64,000 nt of DNA from Cupriavidus sp. D384 (GTDB taxonomy: Bacteria > Pseudomonadota > Gammaproteobacteria > Burkholderiales > Burkholderiaceae), in contig NZ_BBQI01000096.1 of assembly GCF_001652915.1 (NCBI RefSeq), positions 1-64,000 on the forward strand, given 5' to 3'. Numbering within the stretch: the stretch's first letter is position 1; each line of letters starts with the position of its first letter. Below, one piece after another: positions 49,974 to 59,636 of the stretch. Both the position numbers and the translations under genes were made by a program. Below the pieces are notes generated by a model that saw only the letters and a list, made by a program, of their open reading frames with translations, had not been told where the DNA came from and did not search any database.

Positions 49974-50588
49974 TCAGGACATCAGCGCCTTCAGGTCGTG
50001 GGCAATCGGCTCCGGGCCCTGGCCGTGGCGGATAAACAGCCGCAACTGGCCGCTCTGGTCGAACACATAGCTGCCGGCCGAGTGATCCATCGTGTAGTTG
50101 TTCGGCGACGAACCCGGCACCTTGGCGTAGTACACCTTGAAGTCCTTGGTCACCTGCTTGAGCGCGGCCTCGTCGGCCGGGCGCAGGCCCAGGAAGCGTG
50201 CGTCGAACGCCGGCACGTACTGACCCAGCAGCGCACCGGTATCGCGATCCGGATCCACCGTCACGAACAGCACCTGCACCTTGTCGGCATCGGGGCCCAG
50301 CTGCTCCATCACCTGCTTGAGCTCGACCATCGTGGTCGGGCAGACGTCCGGGCAATGCGTGTAGCCGAAGAACATCAGCACCACCTTGCCCTTGAAGTCG
50401 CCCAGCGTGCGGATCTTGCCCGTGGGGTCCTGCAGGGCAAAGTCCTTGCCGAAATCGCTGGCGCCCGAGATATCGACATTCTTGAACGACGGCTTCGGCT
50501 GCCCGCAGGCGGCCAGTAGCGCGGTGCAAAGGGCGAGCAGGCAAAGGCGGCGGAATGTGGCGAAAAAGCCAGGTGCGAGATTCGGCAT
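49974..50588 (-). CDS. SCO1/SenC copper chaperone lipoprotein
   Basis: 204 residues. Lipoprotein signal with Cys28 (LLAACG) then a thioredoxin fold carrying the copper-binding CPDVC (Cys79, Cys83) and a downstream His in TMDHSAGSY. Sco proteins metallate or reduce the CuA site of cytochrome oxidase subunit II. Last gene of the oxidase assembly run. The start at 50588 (MPNLAPGFF) was chosen; a much longer frame upstream is antisense noise. Confidence 0.95.
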   Translation of the reverse strand: MPNLAPGFFATFRRLCLLALCTALLAACGQPKPSFKNVDISGASDFGKDFALQDPTGKIRTLGDFKGKVVLMFFGYTHCPDVCPTTMVELKQVMEQLGPDADKVQVLFVTVDPDRDTGALLGQYVPAFDARFLGLRPADEAALKQVTKDFKVYYAKVPGSSPNNYTMDHSAGSYVFDQSGQLRLFIRHGQGPEPIAHDLKALMS

Positions 50589-50683
50589 GCGTCGAAGCGA
50601 TGGGAAGCAAGATACGCCCGGAAGTATCGCCGATGATGCCGGCCGTGACCTCCGGGCGCGGCAAGATGCCGCAGGCAGACCGA

Positions 50684-51622
50684 TCAGACCTGCGGCACGA
50701 ACTTGAAGTAGTGATCCACCAGCAGTGCCGCAAACAGCAGCGACAGGTACAGGATCGAGTAGCGGAAGGTGCGTTGCGCGAGCTGGTCCGAGTAGTTGCG
50801 GAACAGCTTCCAGGCGTAGCCCAGGAACACCAGGCCCAGACCCAGCGCGGCGGCCAGGTAGATGACACCGCTCATGCCATAGACGAACGGCAGCAGCGTG
50901 GCCGCGATCATCACCAGCGTGTACAGCAGGATATGCAGCAGCGTATAGCGCTCGCCGTGGGTGATCGGCAGCATCGGCAGGCCCGACTTGGCATAGTCGG
51001 CACGGCGATACAGCGCCAGCGCCCAGAAGTGCGGCGGCGTCCACGTGAAGATGATCAGCACCAGGAACCAGGCCTCGGCCGGCACGGTACCCGCCACGGC
51101 GGCCCAGCCCAGCGCGGGCGGCATGGCGCCCGACAGCCCGCCGATCACGATGTTCTGCGGCGTGGCCGGCTTCAGCAGGATCGTGTAGACCACCGCGTAG
51201 CCCAGGAACGTGGCGAAGGTCAGCCACATCGTCAGGTCGTTGGCAAATACGTGCAGCAGCCACATGCCGGCGCCGCCCAGGATGGCGGAGAAGATCAGCG
51301 TCTGCGTGGTGGTGATCTCGCCGGTGGCCGACGGGCGCCAGGCCGTGCGGCGCATCAGCGCGTCGATCTTCTGTTCCACCAGGCAGTTGATGGCAAAGGC
51401 CGCGCCGGCCAGCAGCCAGATACCGGCGGCGCCGCCGATCAGCACTGACCAGGGCACCATGCCCGGCGTAGCCAGGAACATGCCGATGACGGAGCAGAAC
51501 ACGGCCAGCTGCGTCACGCGCGGCTTGGTCAGGGCGGCATATTGACGGGCCAGGTGACGAATCCGGCCCACGGAAGAGTGGGGGTGGGTAGCGGTAACCA
51601 CGGGGGGCATCTTGTCCTTCAT
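50684..51622 (-). CDS. ctaB: Protoheme IX farnesyltransferase (heme O synthase)
   Basis: 312 residues, UbiA family with about nine membrane segments. Prenyl-diphosphate motif region [15 protein letters not shown] and the LTKPRVTQL motif are typical. It farnesylates heme b to heme O, substrate of CtaA. Its start overlaps the ctaA stop by four bases (51619-51622), indicating coupling. Confidence 0.97.
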   Translation of the reverse strand: MKDKMPPVVTATHPHSSVGRIRHLARQYAALTKPRVTQLAVFCSVIGMFLATPGMVPWSVLIGGAAGIWLLAGAAFAINCLVEQKIDALMRRTAWRPSATGEITTTQTLIFSAILGGAGMWLLHVFANDLTMWLTFATFLGYAVVYTILLKPATPQNIVIGGLSGAMPPALGWAAVAGTVPAEAWFLVLIIFTWTPPHFWALALYRRADYAKSGLPMLPITHGERYTLLHILLYTLVMIAATLLPFVYGMSGVIYLAAALGLGLVFLGYAWKLFRNYSDQLAQRTFRYSILYLSLLFAALLVDHYFKFVPQV

Positions 51623-52722
51623 GTGGCGCGCGCCGCAATTGCGGATTGGGCGGCGGCGCCTGCGGAGCGGGTCGCGAGGCCGATATTGTAGTTGAGACGG
51701 AGCAACAGCATCAGCAACAGGGCTGCTCCGCCGTTATGTGCCACCGCCGCCACCAGCGGCCAGTCGAACACGATGTTGGACATGCCGGTGGCAAGTTGCA
51801 GCGCCAGCACGGCCAGCAGCCACTTGCCGTGGCGCGCCAGCCCTTCCAGCCTGCGCGCCCGCAGCCCGAACCACAGCAGGTAGCCCAGCACCACGAACGC
51901 AAAGCCGCGATGCACCCAGTGGATGGCCACCAGCGCGGCGTGCGGGATGTAGTCGCCATCGGCCGTCATGCCCAGCTGGCGCCACAGCGTGAAGCCGTGG
52001 CGGAAGTCCATCTCGGGCACCAGCTGGCCGTTGCAGAGCGGGAAATCGGTACAGGCCAGCACCGCGTAGTTGGTACTGACCCAGCCGCCCAGGAAAATCT
52101 GGATCACCAGCAGCACGATCGCCAGCAACCCCGCCCAGCGCAGCGATGCGGCCTGTGGTGCCACGCCATGCGGGCGGTCGTTGCGCGAGCCCAGCCAGAT
52201 CAGCGACGCCAGCAGCAGCATGGCAAGCATCAGGTGCGTGACCACGATGATCGGCTGCAGCTTCATGGTGACCGTGAGCATGCCGAAGGCACCCTGCACG
52301 CAGACCAGCACGAACACCGCCGTGGCGAACCAGGGCGACTGCCTCAGTTCGCGCCGCTTTACCCACGCCAGCACCATCAGCGAGATGATCAGCACGCCCA
52401 CTGCCATGGCGAAATAGCGATGGATCATCTCGATCCAGGCCTTGACCAGCGTTACCGGGCCGCTTGGCAGCGCCGTCTCGGCGGCGCGGATCGGCTCCAT
52501 CGCCGCGTGCGGGTTCGAATGTCCATAGCAACCGGGCCAGTCCGGGCAGCCCAGGCCGGAGTCGGTCAGCCGCGTGAAGCTGCCGAACATGATCAGGTCC
52601 AGCGTCAGGAACGCCGTGATCCACACAAGCTTGCGATATTTGTCACGGCTGCCGCGCACCATCACATAGGACAGTGGCAGCAGGGCGATCAGGATGCCAA
52701 TGATGGCGAGCTGGAGCAGCAT
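51619..52722 (-). CDS. ctaA: Heme A synthase
   Basis: 367 residues, COX15/CtaA family with eight predicted membrane segments. Heme-ligand histidines are expected in the [27 protein letters not shown] and AAVAHNGGA segments. The [10 protein letters not shown] loop contains the conserved cysteine pair. Converts heme O to heme A for the aa3 oxidase encoded upstream. Confidence 0.97.
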   Translation of the reverse strand: MLLQLAIIGILIALLPLSYVMVRGSRDKYRKLVWITAFLTLDLIMFGSFTRLTDSGLGCPDWPGCYGHSNPHAAMEPIRAAETALPSGPVTLVKAWIEMIHRYFAMAVGVLIISLMVLAWVKRRELRQSPWFATAVFVLVCVQGAFGMLTVTMKLQPIIVVTHLMLAMLLLASLIWLGSRNDRPHGVAPQAASLRWAGLLAIVLLVIQIFLGGWVSTNYAVLACTDFPLCNGQLVPEMDFRHGFTLWRQLGMTADGDYIPHAALVAIHWVHRGFAFVVLGYLLWFGLRARRLEGLARHGKWLLAVLALQLATGMSNIVFDWPLVAAVAHNGGAALLLMLLLRLNYNIGLATRSAGAAAQSAIAARAT

Positions 52723-52794
52723 TTCGGTACAGCCGGTAATTCAATAAAAAACGATCAGGTCAGATCGGTTGGCGCATCAGGTATGTCAGGCGCG

Positions 52795-53451
52795 TCAGCC
52801 GATGCGGGAATACTTGAGCAGCTTCTTGAGGTCGCTGCTCACCTTCTTGGGGTCGGGGTCCTTCGGCCAGCGCATCATCAGGTTGCCGAGCGGGTCGACC
52901 AGATAAATCATGTCCTCGACGCGGCTGCCTTCCTGGGCCGGCAGCCATTGCGCGATGGCCGCATGGTCCATGCGCAGGAAGCGCACGCCGGCATACGGCT
53001 CGTTGTAGGCGGTAGATAGCCGATCGTCCACTTTACCGGCATCCTGGATCAGCCAGACCGGCACGATCCGCTCGCGGTCCTCGCCCTGCCCCGCGCGAAT
53101 CTGGCGCATCGTGAACAGCTTGCGCGCACAGGCATCGTCACAGGCGGAAGGATCGGTCATCAGCATCAGCCACTTGCCGCGCATCGACGTCAGCGGCACC
53201 GCCTCGCCGCGCTCGTTCACCAGTTGCGCCGCCGGCATCGGGCGCTGCGGGTCCACCAGCGCGCCATAGTTGGTGCTGCCGCCCGTCGGCTTGATCACGT
53301 AGTAGGTGAAATACGAGAACAGCACCGGCGATGCGCACACCAGCAGCAGCATCAGCATTTGCAGACGGCCACGGCGCGTGCGGGCGTCGATGCGGGGGTC
53401 GGGCGTGGCCGAGGGGTCTTGCTGCGGCATGGGGGATGTCTGTACGTTCAT
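52795..53451 (-). CDS. Membrane-anchored thioredoxin-like protein in the oxidase assembly cluster
   Basis: 218 residues, family not firmly recognised. A polar N-terminus, one membrane segment at about 31-53 (MLMLLLVCASPVLFSYFTYY) and a periplasmic domain. KWLMLMTDPSACDDAC has Cys104 and Cys108 in a CxxxC like the copper motif of Sco1, and the overall order resembles a diverged Sco/thioredoxin fold. Placed between surf1 and ctaA, so a redox or copper role in oxidase assembly is likely but inferred. An ATG 30 bases upstream is an alternative start. Confidence 0.8.
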   Translation of the reverse strand: MNVQTSPMPQQDPSATPDPRIDARTRRGRLQMLMLLLVCASPVLFSYFTYYVIKPTGGSTNYGALVDPQRPMPAAQLVNERGEAVPLTSMRGKWLMLMTDPSACDDACARKLFTMRQIRAGQGEDRERIVPVWLIQDAGKVDDRLSTAYNEPYAGVRFLRMDHAAIAQWLPAQEGSRVEDMIYLVDPLGNLMMRWPKDPDPKKVSSDLKKLLKYSRIG

Positions 53452-53477
53452 CGTTCGATCAATCTGATCTCTGTCGA

Positions 53478-54239
53478 TCATTCGGTTACCGTGGCCTGCC
53501 CGGCATCGCGCCGGGCGCGGCGCCAGCCCATCACGGCCACCAGCACCACGGTCAGCGCGGCCAGGCCGAACCACTGCGCGGCGTAGCCATAGTGGCGGTC
53601 GGCCCCGAAATCGGCGGGCGCCCAGTCGCGCGCCAGGCCGTCGCCATTGTTGGTCGACTGTTCCAGCACCACGGGCAGGAGTGGCGCACCGGTCTCACGC
53701 GCATACGCGGCAAGGTCGATATTCTGACGTATCTTGCGCCCGGCCTCCGCGGCAGGGTCCTGGCCCAGGCTGTACACGCGCGGCACGGCGGCCAGCGCGG
53801 TGCCCTCGACGGTGACTTCGCCGGCCGGCGTCGGGAATGGCGCGATGCGCGTGCGGTCCTGCGCGTCGCGCGGCAGCCAGCCGCGCAGCACCAGCACCTG
53901 GCCGCCATCGGCCAGCTTCAGCGGCGTCAGCACCAGAAAGCCGGCACGGCTGTCGGTACCGTTGCCGTGCGGCCGGTTGTCCAGCAGCAGGGTCCGGCCA
54001 TCGTCGAAACGGCCGCGCGCACGCACGTGGCGGTCTACCAGTGCCGCAGCGTCGGCCTGGCGTGCTGACAGATCCACCGGTGCCTGGGCCGCCAGCGCGG
54101 CCAGCCGCGCGGCGCGGTCGGTCTTCTCGTGGGCGCGGCCCAGTTGCCAGTTGCCCAGCGCGCAGGTCACCGCGATCACCACCAGCGCGGCAATCATCGG
54201 CACCGGGCCCGGCGCACGCCAGCGCCTGCGGGTCGTCAC
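53478..54239 (-). CDS. SURF1 family cytochrome oxidase assembly protein
   Basis: 253 residues with the SURF1 topology: one membrane segment at each end (IAALVVIAVTCALGNWQL; FGLAALTVVLVAVMGW) and a periplasmic loop containing VLVLRGWLPRDAQDR. It helps deliver heme a to subunit I. GTG start at 54239 supported by GGAGGAAACCC directly upstream. Confidence 0.94.
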   Translation of the reverse strand: MTTRRRWRAPGPVPMIAALVVIAVTCALGNWQLGRAHEKTDRAARLAALAAQAPVDLSARQADAAALVDRHVRARGRFDDGRTLLLDNRPHGNGTDSRAGFLVLTPLKLADGGQVLVLRGWLPRDAQDRTRIAPFPTPAGEVTVEGTALAAVPRVYSLGQDPAAEAGRKIRQNIDLAAYARETGAPLLPVVLEQSTNNGDGLARDWAPADFGADRHYGYAAQWFGLAALTVVLVAVMGWRRARRDAGQATVTE

Positions 54240-54296
54240 GGGTTTCCTCCGGCGGCGGCGGTGCCATAATGGGCGCTTGCCAAAAAGAGCCCCCAC

Positions 54297-54506
54297 ATGC
54301 GCTTTGTCATCATCGTCGCCTTCATCCTGATCATTGGCAGCCTGTCTTCCGCGCTGTTCTTCATGATGCGCGACCGTGGCCGCACGCCCAACATGATGCG
54401 CTCGCTGATGCTGCGCGTCGGCTTCTCGATCGCCCTGTTCCTGTTCATCCTGTTCTCGCACTGGATGGGCTGGATCCAGAGCACCGGCATCCACATGTCG
54501 CCCTGA
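54297..54506 (+). CDS. DUF2909 twin-transmembrane protein
   Basis: 69 residues with two membrane segments (3-22 and 40-60) around a basic loop (MMRDRGRTPNMMRSLMLR). DUF2909 proteins sit beside cytochrome oxidase genes in many proteobacteria; their function is unknown. It is transcribed opposite to the surrounding oxidase genes, from the surf1 divergent region. Confidence 0.88.
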   Translation: MRFVIIVAFILIIGSLSSALFFMMRDRGRTPNMMRSLMLRVGFSIALFLFILFSHWMGWIQSTGIHMSP

Positions 54507-54520
54507 GCCGCGGGGATACC

Positions 54521-54567
54521 AAACGAAAAGCGCCGCTGAGACTGACGTCACGCGGCGCTTTTCGTTT
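54521..54567. terminator. Hairpin between DUF2909 gene and coxC
   Basis: AAACGAAAAGCGCCGC (54521-54536) and GCGGCGCTTTTCGTTT (54552-54567), perfect 16 bp stem with a 15-base loop, T-rich at both ends. Probable terminator for both convergent genes. Confidence 0.75.
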
Positions 54568-54577
54568 GTGGCTGGCG

Positions 54578-54614
54578 TTGCTCCCCTATCCCGCCGCGCG
54601 GCATAGGGGAGCAA
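54578..54614. repeat. Perfect 12 bp inverted repeat next to coxC
   Basis: TTGCTCCCCTAT (54578-54589) and ATAGGGGAGCAA (54603-54614), 13-base GC-rich loop, no T-run. It lies between the previous hairpin and the coxC stop, possibly a 3' stabilising structure of the oxidase mRNA. Confidence 0.7.
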
Positions 54615-54624
54615 CCACCCGTTC

Positions 54625-55485
54625 CTACAACCAGTACACGACCACGTACAGGCCCAGCCAGACCACGTCCACGAAGTGCCAGTACCAGGCGGCGCCTTCG
54701 AACGCGAAGTGATGGTCCGGGGTGAAGTGGCCCTTGAGCACGCGGCCCAGCACCACCGCCAGCATGATCGCGCCCATCGTCACGTGGAAGCCGTGGAAGC
54801 CCGTCAGCAGGAAGAACGTCGAACCATAGACACCCGACGTGAGCTTCAGGTTCAGCTCATGGTACGCGTGCATGTATTCGTAGACCTGCAGGCACATGAA
54901 GATCGCGCCCAGCAGGATGGTCAGCACCAGGCCCTGGATCAGCTGGTTGCGCTTGCCGGCCAGCAGCGCGTGGTGCGCCCAGGTCAGCGTCACGCCCGAA
55001 GTCAGCAGCAGCGCCGTGTTGATCGTGGGGATCGGCCACGGACCCATGGTCTGGAAGCTCTCCACGGTGCCCGCCGGGCCCGTGTTCGGCCACACGGCCG
55101 AGAAGTCCGGCCAGATGATCTTGTTGTTCAGGTCGCCCAGCCACGGCATGGCGATGGTGCGTGCGTAGAACAGCGCGCCAAAGAATGCCGCGAAGAACAT
55201 CACCTCCGAGAAGATGAACCAGCCCATCGACCAGCGGAACGACGTGTCGATGTTCTTGCCGTACAACCCGCCCTCGGATTCGCCGATGGCATCGCCGAAC
55301 CAGCTCTTGAGCACGAACAGGAACCACACCAGGCCGAAGCCGCACAGGTACGGCGCCCACGGCTGCCCGTTGACCCAACCGGCGGCTCCCGCGCCGGTCA
55401 TCAGCAGGCCGAACGCCGCCGTGATCGGATGGCGCGACGGGCCCGGCACGAAGTAGTACGGGGCGTTTGCGCGATTCGCACTCAT
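54625..55485 (-). CDS. coxC: Cytochrome c oxidase subunit III
   Basis: 286 residues with seven membrane segments, COX3 family (YYFVPGPSRHPITAAFGLL; GFHGFHVTMGAIML; WYWHFVDVVWLGLYV). Supports proton uptake and stability of the aa3 oxidase. Downstream of the assembly genes in the order coxB-coxA-small ORF-ctaG-DUF2970-coxC. Confidence 0.97.
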   Translation of the reverse strand: MSANRANAPYYFVPGPSRHPITAAFGLLMTGAGAAGWVNGQPWAPYLCGFGLVWFLFVLKSWFGDAIGESEGGLYGKNIDTSFRWSMGWFIFSEVMFFAAFFGALFYARTIAMPWLGDLNNKIIWPDFSAVWPNTGPAGTVESFQTMGPWPIPTINTALLLTSGVTLTWAHHALLAGKRNQLIQGLVLTILLGAIFMCLQVYEYMHAYHELNLKLTSGVYGSTFFLLTGFHGFHVTMGAIMLAVVLGRVLKGHFTPDHHFAFEGAAWYWHFVDVVWLGLYVVVYWL

Positions 55486-55581
55486 TCTTCTATCTCCAGC
55501 TCAAAGTCTCGATTCATGTTATCCGCCCGTCCGGCCCCGACATCTGGCCGGCGGCGTGCTCGCTTTGTATCTGCTGCCCTG

Positions 55582-55797
55582 CTATGCCTGGCTGACCACG
55601 ACGCGCACGATGACGATCAACACCGCCACGAACACTGCCGCCGCAATCAGCCCGGCGATGATCACATGCACCGGGTTCAGGCGCGCCATGTCGGATTCGT
55701 GCTCCGACCCCTTGCGCAGCCCGATGAACGACCACAACACCGCGCGCACCGTCTGCACGAATGACGCCTTGCGATGCACCGGATCGTCCGTCGCCAT
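55582..55797 (-). CDS. DUF2970 small membrane protein
   Basis: 71 residues: a soluble N-terminus with the DUF2970 signature (SFVQTVRAVLWSFIGLRKG) and one C-terminal membrane helix (VHVIIAGLIAAAVFVAVLIV). Common between cox11 and coxC in betaproteobacteria; function unknown. The start at 55797 is 11 bases after the ctaG stop. Confidence 0.9.
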   Translation of the reverse strand: MATDDPVHRKASFVQTVRAVLWSFIGLRKGSEHESDMARLNPVHVIIAGLIAAAVFVAVLIVIVRVVVSQA

Positions 55798-55808
55798 GCC
55801 CAGCCTCC

Positions 55809-56408
55809 TCAGCTGCCCTTCTGCGTTGCCGTCACCCCGGCTTCCGGAGCCTGTGCCACCGGCGCGCCGATCTCGAAGAACGTGTACGACAGCGTGATGT
55901 TCTTCACATCCTTCGGCAGCTTCGGATCGATCACGAAGACCACCGGCATCTCGCGCGCCTCGTTCGCCTTGAGCGTCTGCTGCTTGAAGCAGAAGCACTC
56001 CACCTTCTTGAAATACTCCGTGGCCTGCTTGGGCGCGTAGCTCGGGATCGCCTGCGCCGAGATATCGCGCGACTGGCCGTTGGCCACTTCGTAGACGATC
56101 GTCGTCAGCTCGCCCGGGTGCACTTCCATCGAATGCTTGACCGGCCGGAATGCAAACGGGCCGCGCGTATTCGAATCGAACTCCACGGTAATCGTGCGGG
56201 ACGTGTCGACCTGCGTGTTCTTGACCGCCGCGCCGGCGCCATACAGGTCGCGCGTGGTCACCACGTTCAGGCCGGTGATGTCACAGATCGCCTTGTACAG
56301 CGGCACCAGCGCGTAGCCAAAACCGAACATCAGCGTCACCACCACCAGCAGCCGCATCATCATGCCGCGGTTGAAACGCTTTTCCAGGGCCTTGTCCTGC
56401 GCATCCAC
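55809..56408 (-). CDS. ctaG: Cytochrome c oxidase assembly protein CtaG/Cox11
   Basis: 199 residues. One N-terminal membrane anchor (LLVVVTLMFGFGYALVPLY) and a periplasmic immunoglobulin-like domain with the copper-binding CFCF motif (Cys138, Cys140). It delivers copper to the CuB site of subunit I. In the middle of the oxidase operon. Confidence 0.97.
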   Translation of the reverse strand: MDAQDKALEKRFNRGMMMRLLVVVTLMFGFGYALVPLYKAICDITGLNVVTTRDLYGAGAAVKNTQVDTSRTITVEFDSNTRGPFAFRPVKHSMEVHPGELTTIVYEVANGQSRDISAQAIPSYAPKQATEYFKKVECFCFKQQTLKANEAREMPVVFVIDPKLPKDVKNITLSYTFFEIGAPVAQAPEAGVTATQKGS

Positions 56409-56480
56409 GCCTTGTCTCCTGCTGGTTCCGCCGATTTCCGCGACTTCCGCGAATTCCGCTAGCTCGTTTTCCTGCTTTGG

Positions 56481-56627
56481 TCAGCCGCCAAGAAACACCA
56501 TCTTGGCAACAAACCCCAGGAAAAAGACCGCCACGATCGACAACAGGATCCATCCCAGGCGCCGGTTGGCGGCCTTCTGAGTGGCCTGGCGTTCCAGTTG
56601 CGACGGGCTTTTTGCTGAGGGCTGCAT
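56481..56627 (-). CDS. Cytochrome oxidase small assembly protein
   Basis: 48 residues, too short for many gene finders. Reads MQPSAKSPSQLERQATQKAA, then a membrane helix (LLSIVAVFFLGFVAKMVFLG). A tiny single-span protein at this place, between coxA and cox11, recurs in Burkholderiales. The start at 56627 is the only ATG; function presumed from position. Confidence 0.8.
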   Translation of the reverse strand: MQPSAKSPSQLERQATQKAANRRLGWILLSIVAVFFLGFVAKMVFLGG

Positions 56628-56696
56628 GTTTGGGATCTCGCTGGCCGGACGCCCTCGGGCATCCGGCCAATTCGTAAAATTACGACAACACTGCGC

Positions 56697-58328
56697 TTAC
56701 TTCACAACCGGCGGTTCCTCGAAGGTGTGGAACGGAGCCGGCGACGGCACGGTCCACTCCAGGCCTTCGGCGCCATCCCACGGCTTGTCGCCGGCGGCCT
56801 GGCCGCCACGGTACGACGGCAGCACCACGGCGAAGAAGAAGTACACCTGCATCAGGCCGAAGCCCAGCGCACCCAGCGACGCCACGGCGTTGAAGTCCGT
56901 GAACTGGGTCGGGTAGTCGGCATAACGGCGCGGCATGCCGGCCAGGCCCAGGAAGTGCATCGGGAAGAAGGTCACGTTGAAGAAGATCAGCGAGCCCCAG
57001 AAATGGATCTTGCCGCGCATCTCGTCGTACATGAACCCGCTCCACTTCGGACCCCAGTAGTAGAAGCCCGCGAACAGTGCGAACAGCGAGCCCGCCACCA
57101 GCACGTAGTGGAAGTGCGCCACGATGAAGTACGTGTCCTGCAGCTGGATGTCGATCGGGGCCACAGCCGGCATCAGGCCCGTGAAGCCGCCGATCGTGAA
57201 CACGAAGATAAAGCCGATCGCGAACAGCATCGGGGTCTCGAACGTCATCGAGCCGCGCCACATCGTGGCAATCCAGTTGAAGATCTTCACGGCCGTGGGC
57301 ACCGCGATCAGCATCGTCGCGTACATGAAGAACAGCTGGCCCGTCACCGGCATGCCGGTCGTGAACATGTGGTGCGCCCACACGATGAACGACAGGATGG
57401 CGATCGAGGCCGTGGCGTACACCATCGAGCTGTAGCCGAACAGGCGCTTGCGCGCGAAGGCCGGCACCACGTGCGAGACGATGCCGAACGCGGGCAGGAT
57501 CATGATGTACACCTCGGGGTGCCCGAAGAACCAGAAGATGTGCTGGTACATCACCGGGTCACCGCCGCCGGCGGCCGAGAAGAAGCTCGTGCCGAAGTGG
57601 CGGTCGGTCAGCACCATCGTGATGGCGCCAGCCAGCACCGGCATCACGGCGATCAGCAGGTAGGCGGTGATCAGCCACGTCCAGCAGAACATCGGCATCT
57701 TCATCAGCGTCATGCCGGGGGCGCGCATGTTGAGGATGGTCACGATGATGTTGATCGAGCCCATGATCGACGACGCGCCCATGATGTGCATGGCGAAGAT
57801 CGCCATGTCCATGCCCGGGCCCATCTGCACCGACAGCGGCGCGTAGAGCGTCCAGCCGGCGGCGGTGGCGCCGCCCGGTGCAAAGAACGAGCCCACCAGC
57901 AGCAGCGCGGCCGGCGGCATCAGCCAGAAGCTGAAGTTGTTCATGCGCGCGAACGCCATGTCCGACGCGCCGATCTGCAGCGGGATCATCCAGTTCGCGA
58001 AGCCCACGAACGCGGGCATGATCGCGCCGAACACCATGATCAGGCCGTGCATCGTGGTGAACTGGTTGAACAGTTCGGGGCGGAAGAACTGCAGGCCCGG
58101 CTCGAACAGCTCCAGGCGGATCAGCAGTGCCAGCACGCCGCCCGACAGCAGCATCGTGAACGAGAACAGCAGGTACAGCGTGCCGATGTCCTTGTGGTTG
58201 GTCGCGAACAGCCAGCGGCGCCAGCCATGCGGATGATCGTGCGCGTGATCGTCATGGCCGTGACCATGGTCGTGATCGTGCGCGTGGTCGTGCGGATGGC
58301 CCAGTGTCTCCGGGGTAGCGGTACTCAT
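56697..58328 (-). CDS. coxA: Cytochrome c oxidase subunit I
   Basis: 543 residues with twelve membrane helices. Heme a, a3 and CuB histidines are in TTMHGLIMVFGAIM, HPEVYIMILPAFG, WAHHMF and HFHYVLVAGS. The N-terminus is odd: residues 11-34 contain twelve histidines in a His/Asp-alternating stretch before the usual WLFATNHKDIGTLY start. Binuclear-centre subunit of the aa3 oxidase. Confidence 0.98.
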   Translation of the reverse strand: MSTATPETLGHPHDHAHDHDHGHGHDDHAHDHPHGWRRWLFATNHKDIGTLYLLFSFTMLLSGGVLALLIRLELFEPGLQFFRPELFNQFTTMHGLIMVFGAIMPAFVGFANWMIPLQIGASDMAFARMNNFSFWLMPPAALLLVGSFFAPGGATAAGWTLYAPLSVQMGPGMDMAIFAMHIMGASSIMGSINIIVTILNMRAPGMTLMKMPMFCWTWLITAYLLIAVMPVLAGAITMVLTDRHFGTSFFSAAGGGDPVMYQHIFWFFGHPEVYIMILPAFGIVSHVVPAFARKRLFGYSSMVYATASIAILSFIVWAHHMFTTGMPVTGQLFFMYATMLIAVPTAVKIFNWIATMWRGSMTFETPMLFAIGFIFVFTIGGFTGLMPAVAPIDIQLQDTYFIVAHFHYVLVAGSLFALFAGFYYWGPKWSGFMYDEMRGKIHFWGSLIFFNVTFFPMHFLGLAGMPRRYADYPTQFTDFNAVASLGALGFGLMQVYFFFAVVLPSYRGGQAAGDKPWDGAEGLEWTVPSPAPFHTFEEPPVVK

Positions 58329-58370
58329 CGCAATGACTCCATCAATTCCTGAATGCGGGGCTGCCGCGGG

Positions 58371-59636
58371 TCAGCCTGCGACGCGGTTGCCCGCGAGGCT
58401 GGCCTGCTTGTCGTTGGTCGGCGTGGCGGCCTTCTTGGGGGCCGCGTCGCCGGCTGCGGCTTGTGCACCGCCGCCTTCCGGGAACTTGCCAGCACGGGCT
58501 TGCGCGAAGTCCGCCGGCTGGATCACTTCACCGGTCTTGTTGCTCCAGCTGTTGCGCGTGTACGTCATGACCGCGGCCAGCTCGGTGTCCGAGAGCTGCT
58601 TCCACGACGGCATGCCGCCCTTGCCTTCCAGCAGGATGTGCATCTGGCCGGCCTTCGGGCCGTTCACGATCTTCGAGCCGTCCAGCGCCGGGAACGCGCC
58701 CGCGCCCTTGCCGGTTGGCTGGTGGCAGACCGCGCAGTTCGACGCGTAGACCTTCTCGCCACGGACCTTGATCTCGTCCAGCGTCCAGGTCTTGTTGGGA
58801 TCGTCGGCCGCCGCCGCCATCAGCTTCTTCTTGTCGTCGACCCACTTGGCGTATTCGCCATCGGACACCACGCGCACCACGATCGGCATGAACGCGTGTT
58901 CCTTGCCGCACAGTTCCGCGCACTGGCCACGGTAGATGCCGGTCTTCTCGGCGCGGAACCACGTGTCGCGCACGAAGCCCGGGATCGCATCCTGCTTGAC
59001 GCCGAACGCCGGGATCATCCAGGCGTGGATCACGTCATTGGCGGTCGTGACGATACGGATCTTCTTGTTGACGGGCACCACCAGCTCGTTGTCCACCTCC
59101 ATCAGGTAGGTGTTCGACTTTTCCTGCTGGTTGTTGATCTGCTCGCGCGGCGTGGTCAGCGTGGACACGAACGAGATGCCCTCGCCCTGGCCCTTGAGGT
59201 AGTCGTACCCCCACTTCCACTGGTAGCCGGTGGCCTTGATCGTGATGTCGGAGTTCGTGGTGTCCTTCATCGCCACCACGGTCTTGGTCGCCGGCAGCGC
59301 CATGGCGATCACGATCAGGAACGGCACGATGGTCCAGACCACTTCCACGGTGATGCTCTCGTGGAACGAGGCCGACTTCGCGCCCTTGCTCTTCCGGTGC
59401 TTGAAGATGGAATAGAACATCACGCCGAACACGGCGATGAAGATCACCGTGCAGATGATCAGCATCATCCAGTTCAGCCAGTGAATCTGTTCGGCGATTT
59501 TTGTAACGGGTTCGGCCAGGTTCAGCTGTCGGACGGCGGGGCCACCCGGCATGTCACTGACCGCGGAGGCCGCCTGGCTGACAAGCAGGGACGTGCCTGC
59601 AAGACATGCTGCGGATGCCTTCTTCCACATTTTCAT
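58371..59636 (-). CDS. coxB: Cytochrome c oxidase subunit II with fused cytochrome c domain
   Basis: 421 residues. Signal peptide, two membrane helices (about 57-77 and 98-118), the CuA cupredoxin domain with ligands His204, Cys239, Cys243, His247 and Met250, then a C-terminal class I cytochrome c with CAVCH at 301-305. Caa3-like electron entry. The last 50 residues are Ala/Lys-rich. First structural gene of the operon; the DUF2244 gene overlaps its start by four bases. Confidence 0.97.
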   Translation of the reverse strand: MKMWKKASAACLAGTSLLVSQAASAVSDMPGGPAVRQLNLAEPVTKIAEQIHWLNWMMLIICTVIFIAVFGVMFYSIFKHRKSKGAKSASFHESITVEVVWTIVPFLIVIAMALPATKTVVAMKDTTNSDITIKATGYQWKWGYDYLKGQGEGISFVSTLTTPREQINNQQEKSNTYLMEVDNELVVPVNKKIRIVTTANDVIHAWMIPAFGVKQDAIPGFVRDTWFRAEKTGIYRGQCAELCGKEHAFMPIVVRVVSDGEYAKWVDDKKKLMAAAADDPNKTWTLDEIKVRGEKVYASNCAVCHQPTGKGAGAFPALDGSKIVNGPKAGQMHILLEGKGGMPSWKQLSDTELAAVMTYTRNSWSNKTGEVIQPADFAQARAGKFPEGGGAQAAAGDAAPKKAATPTNDKQASLAGNRVAG

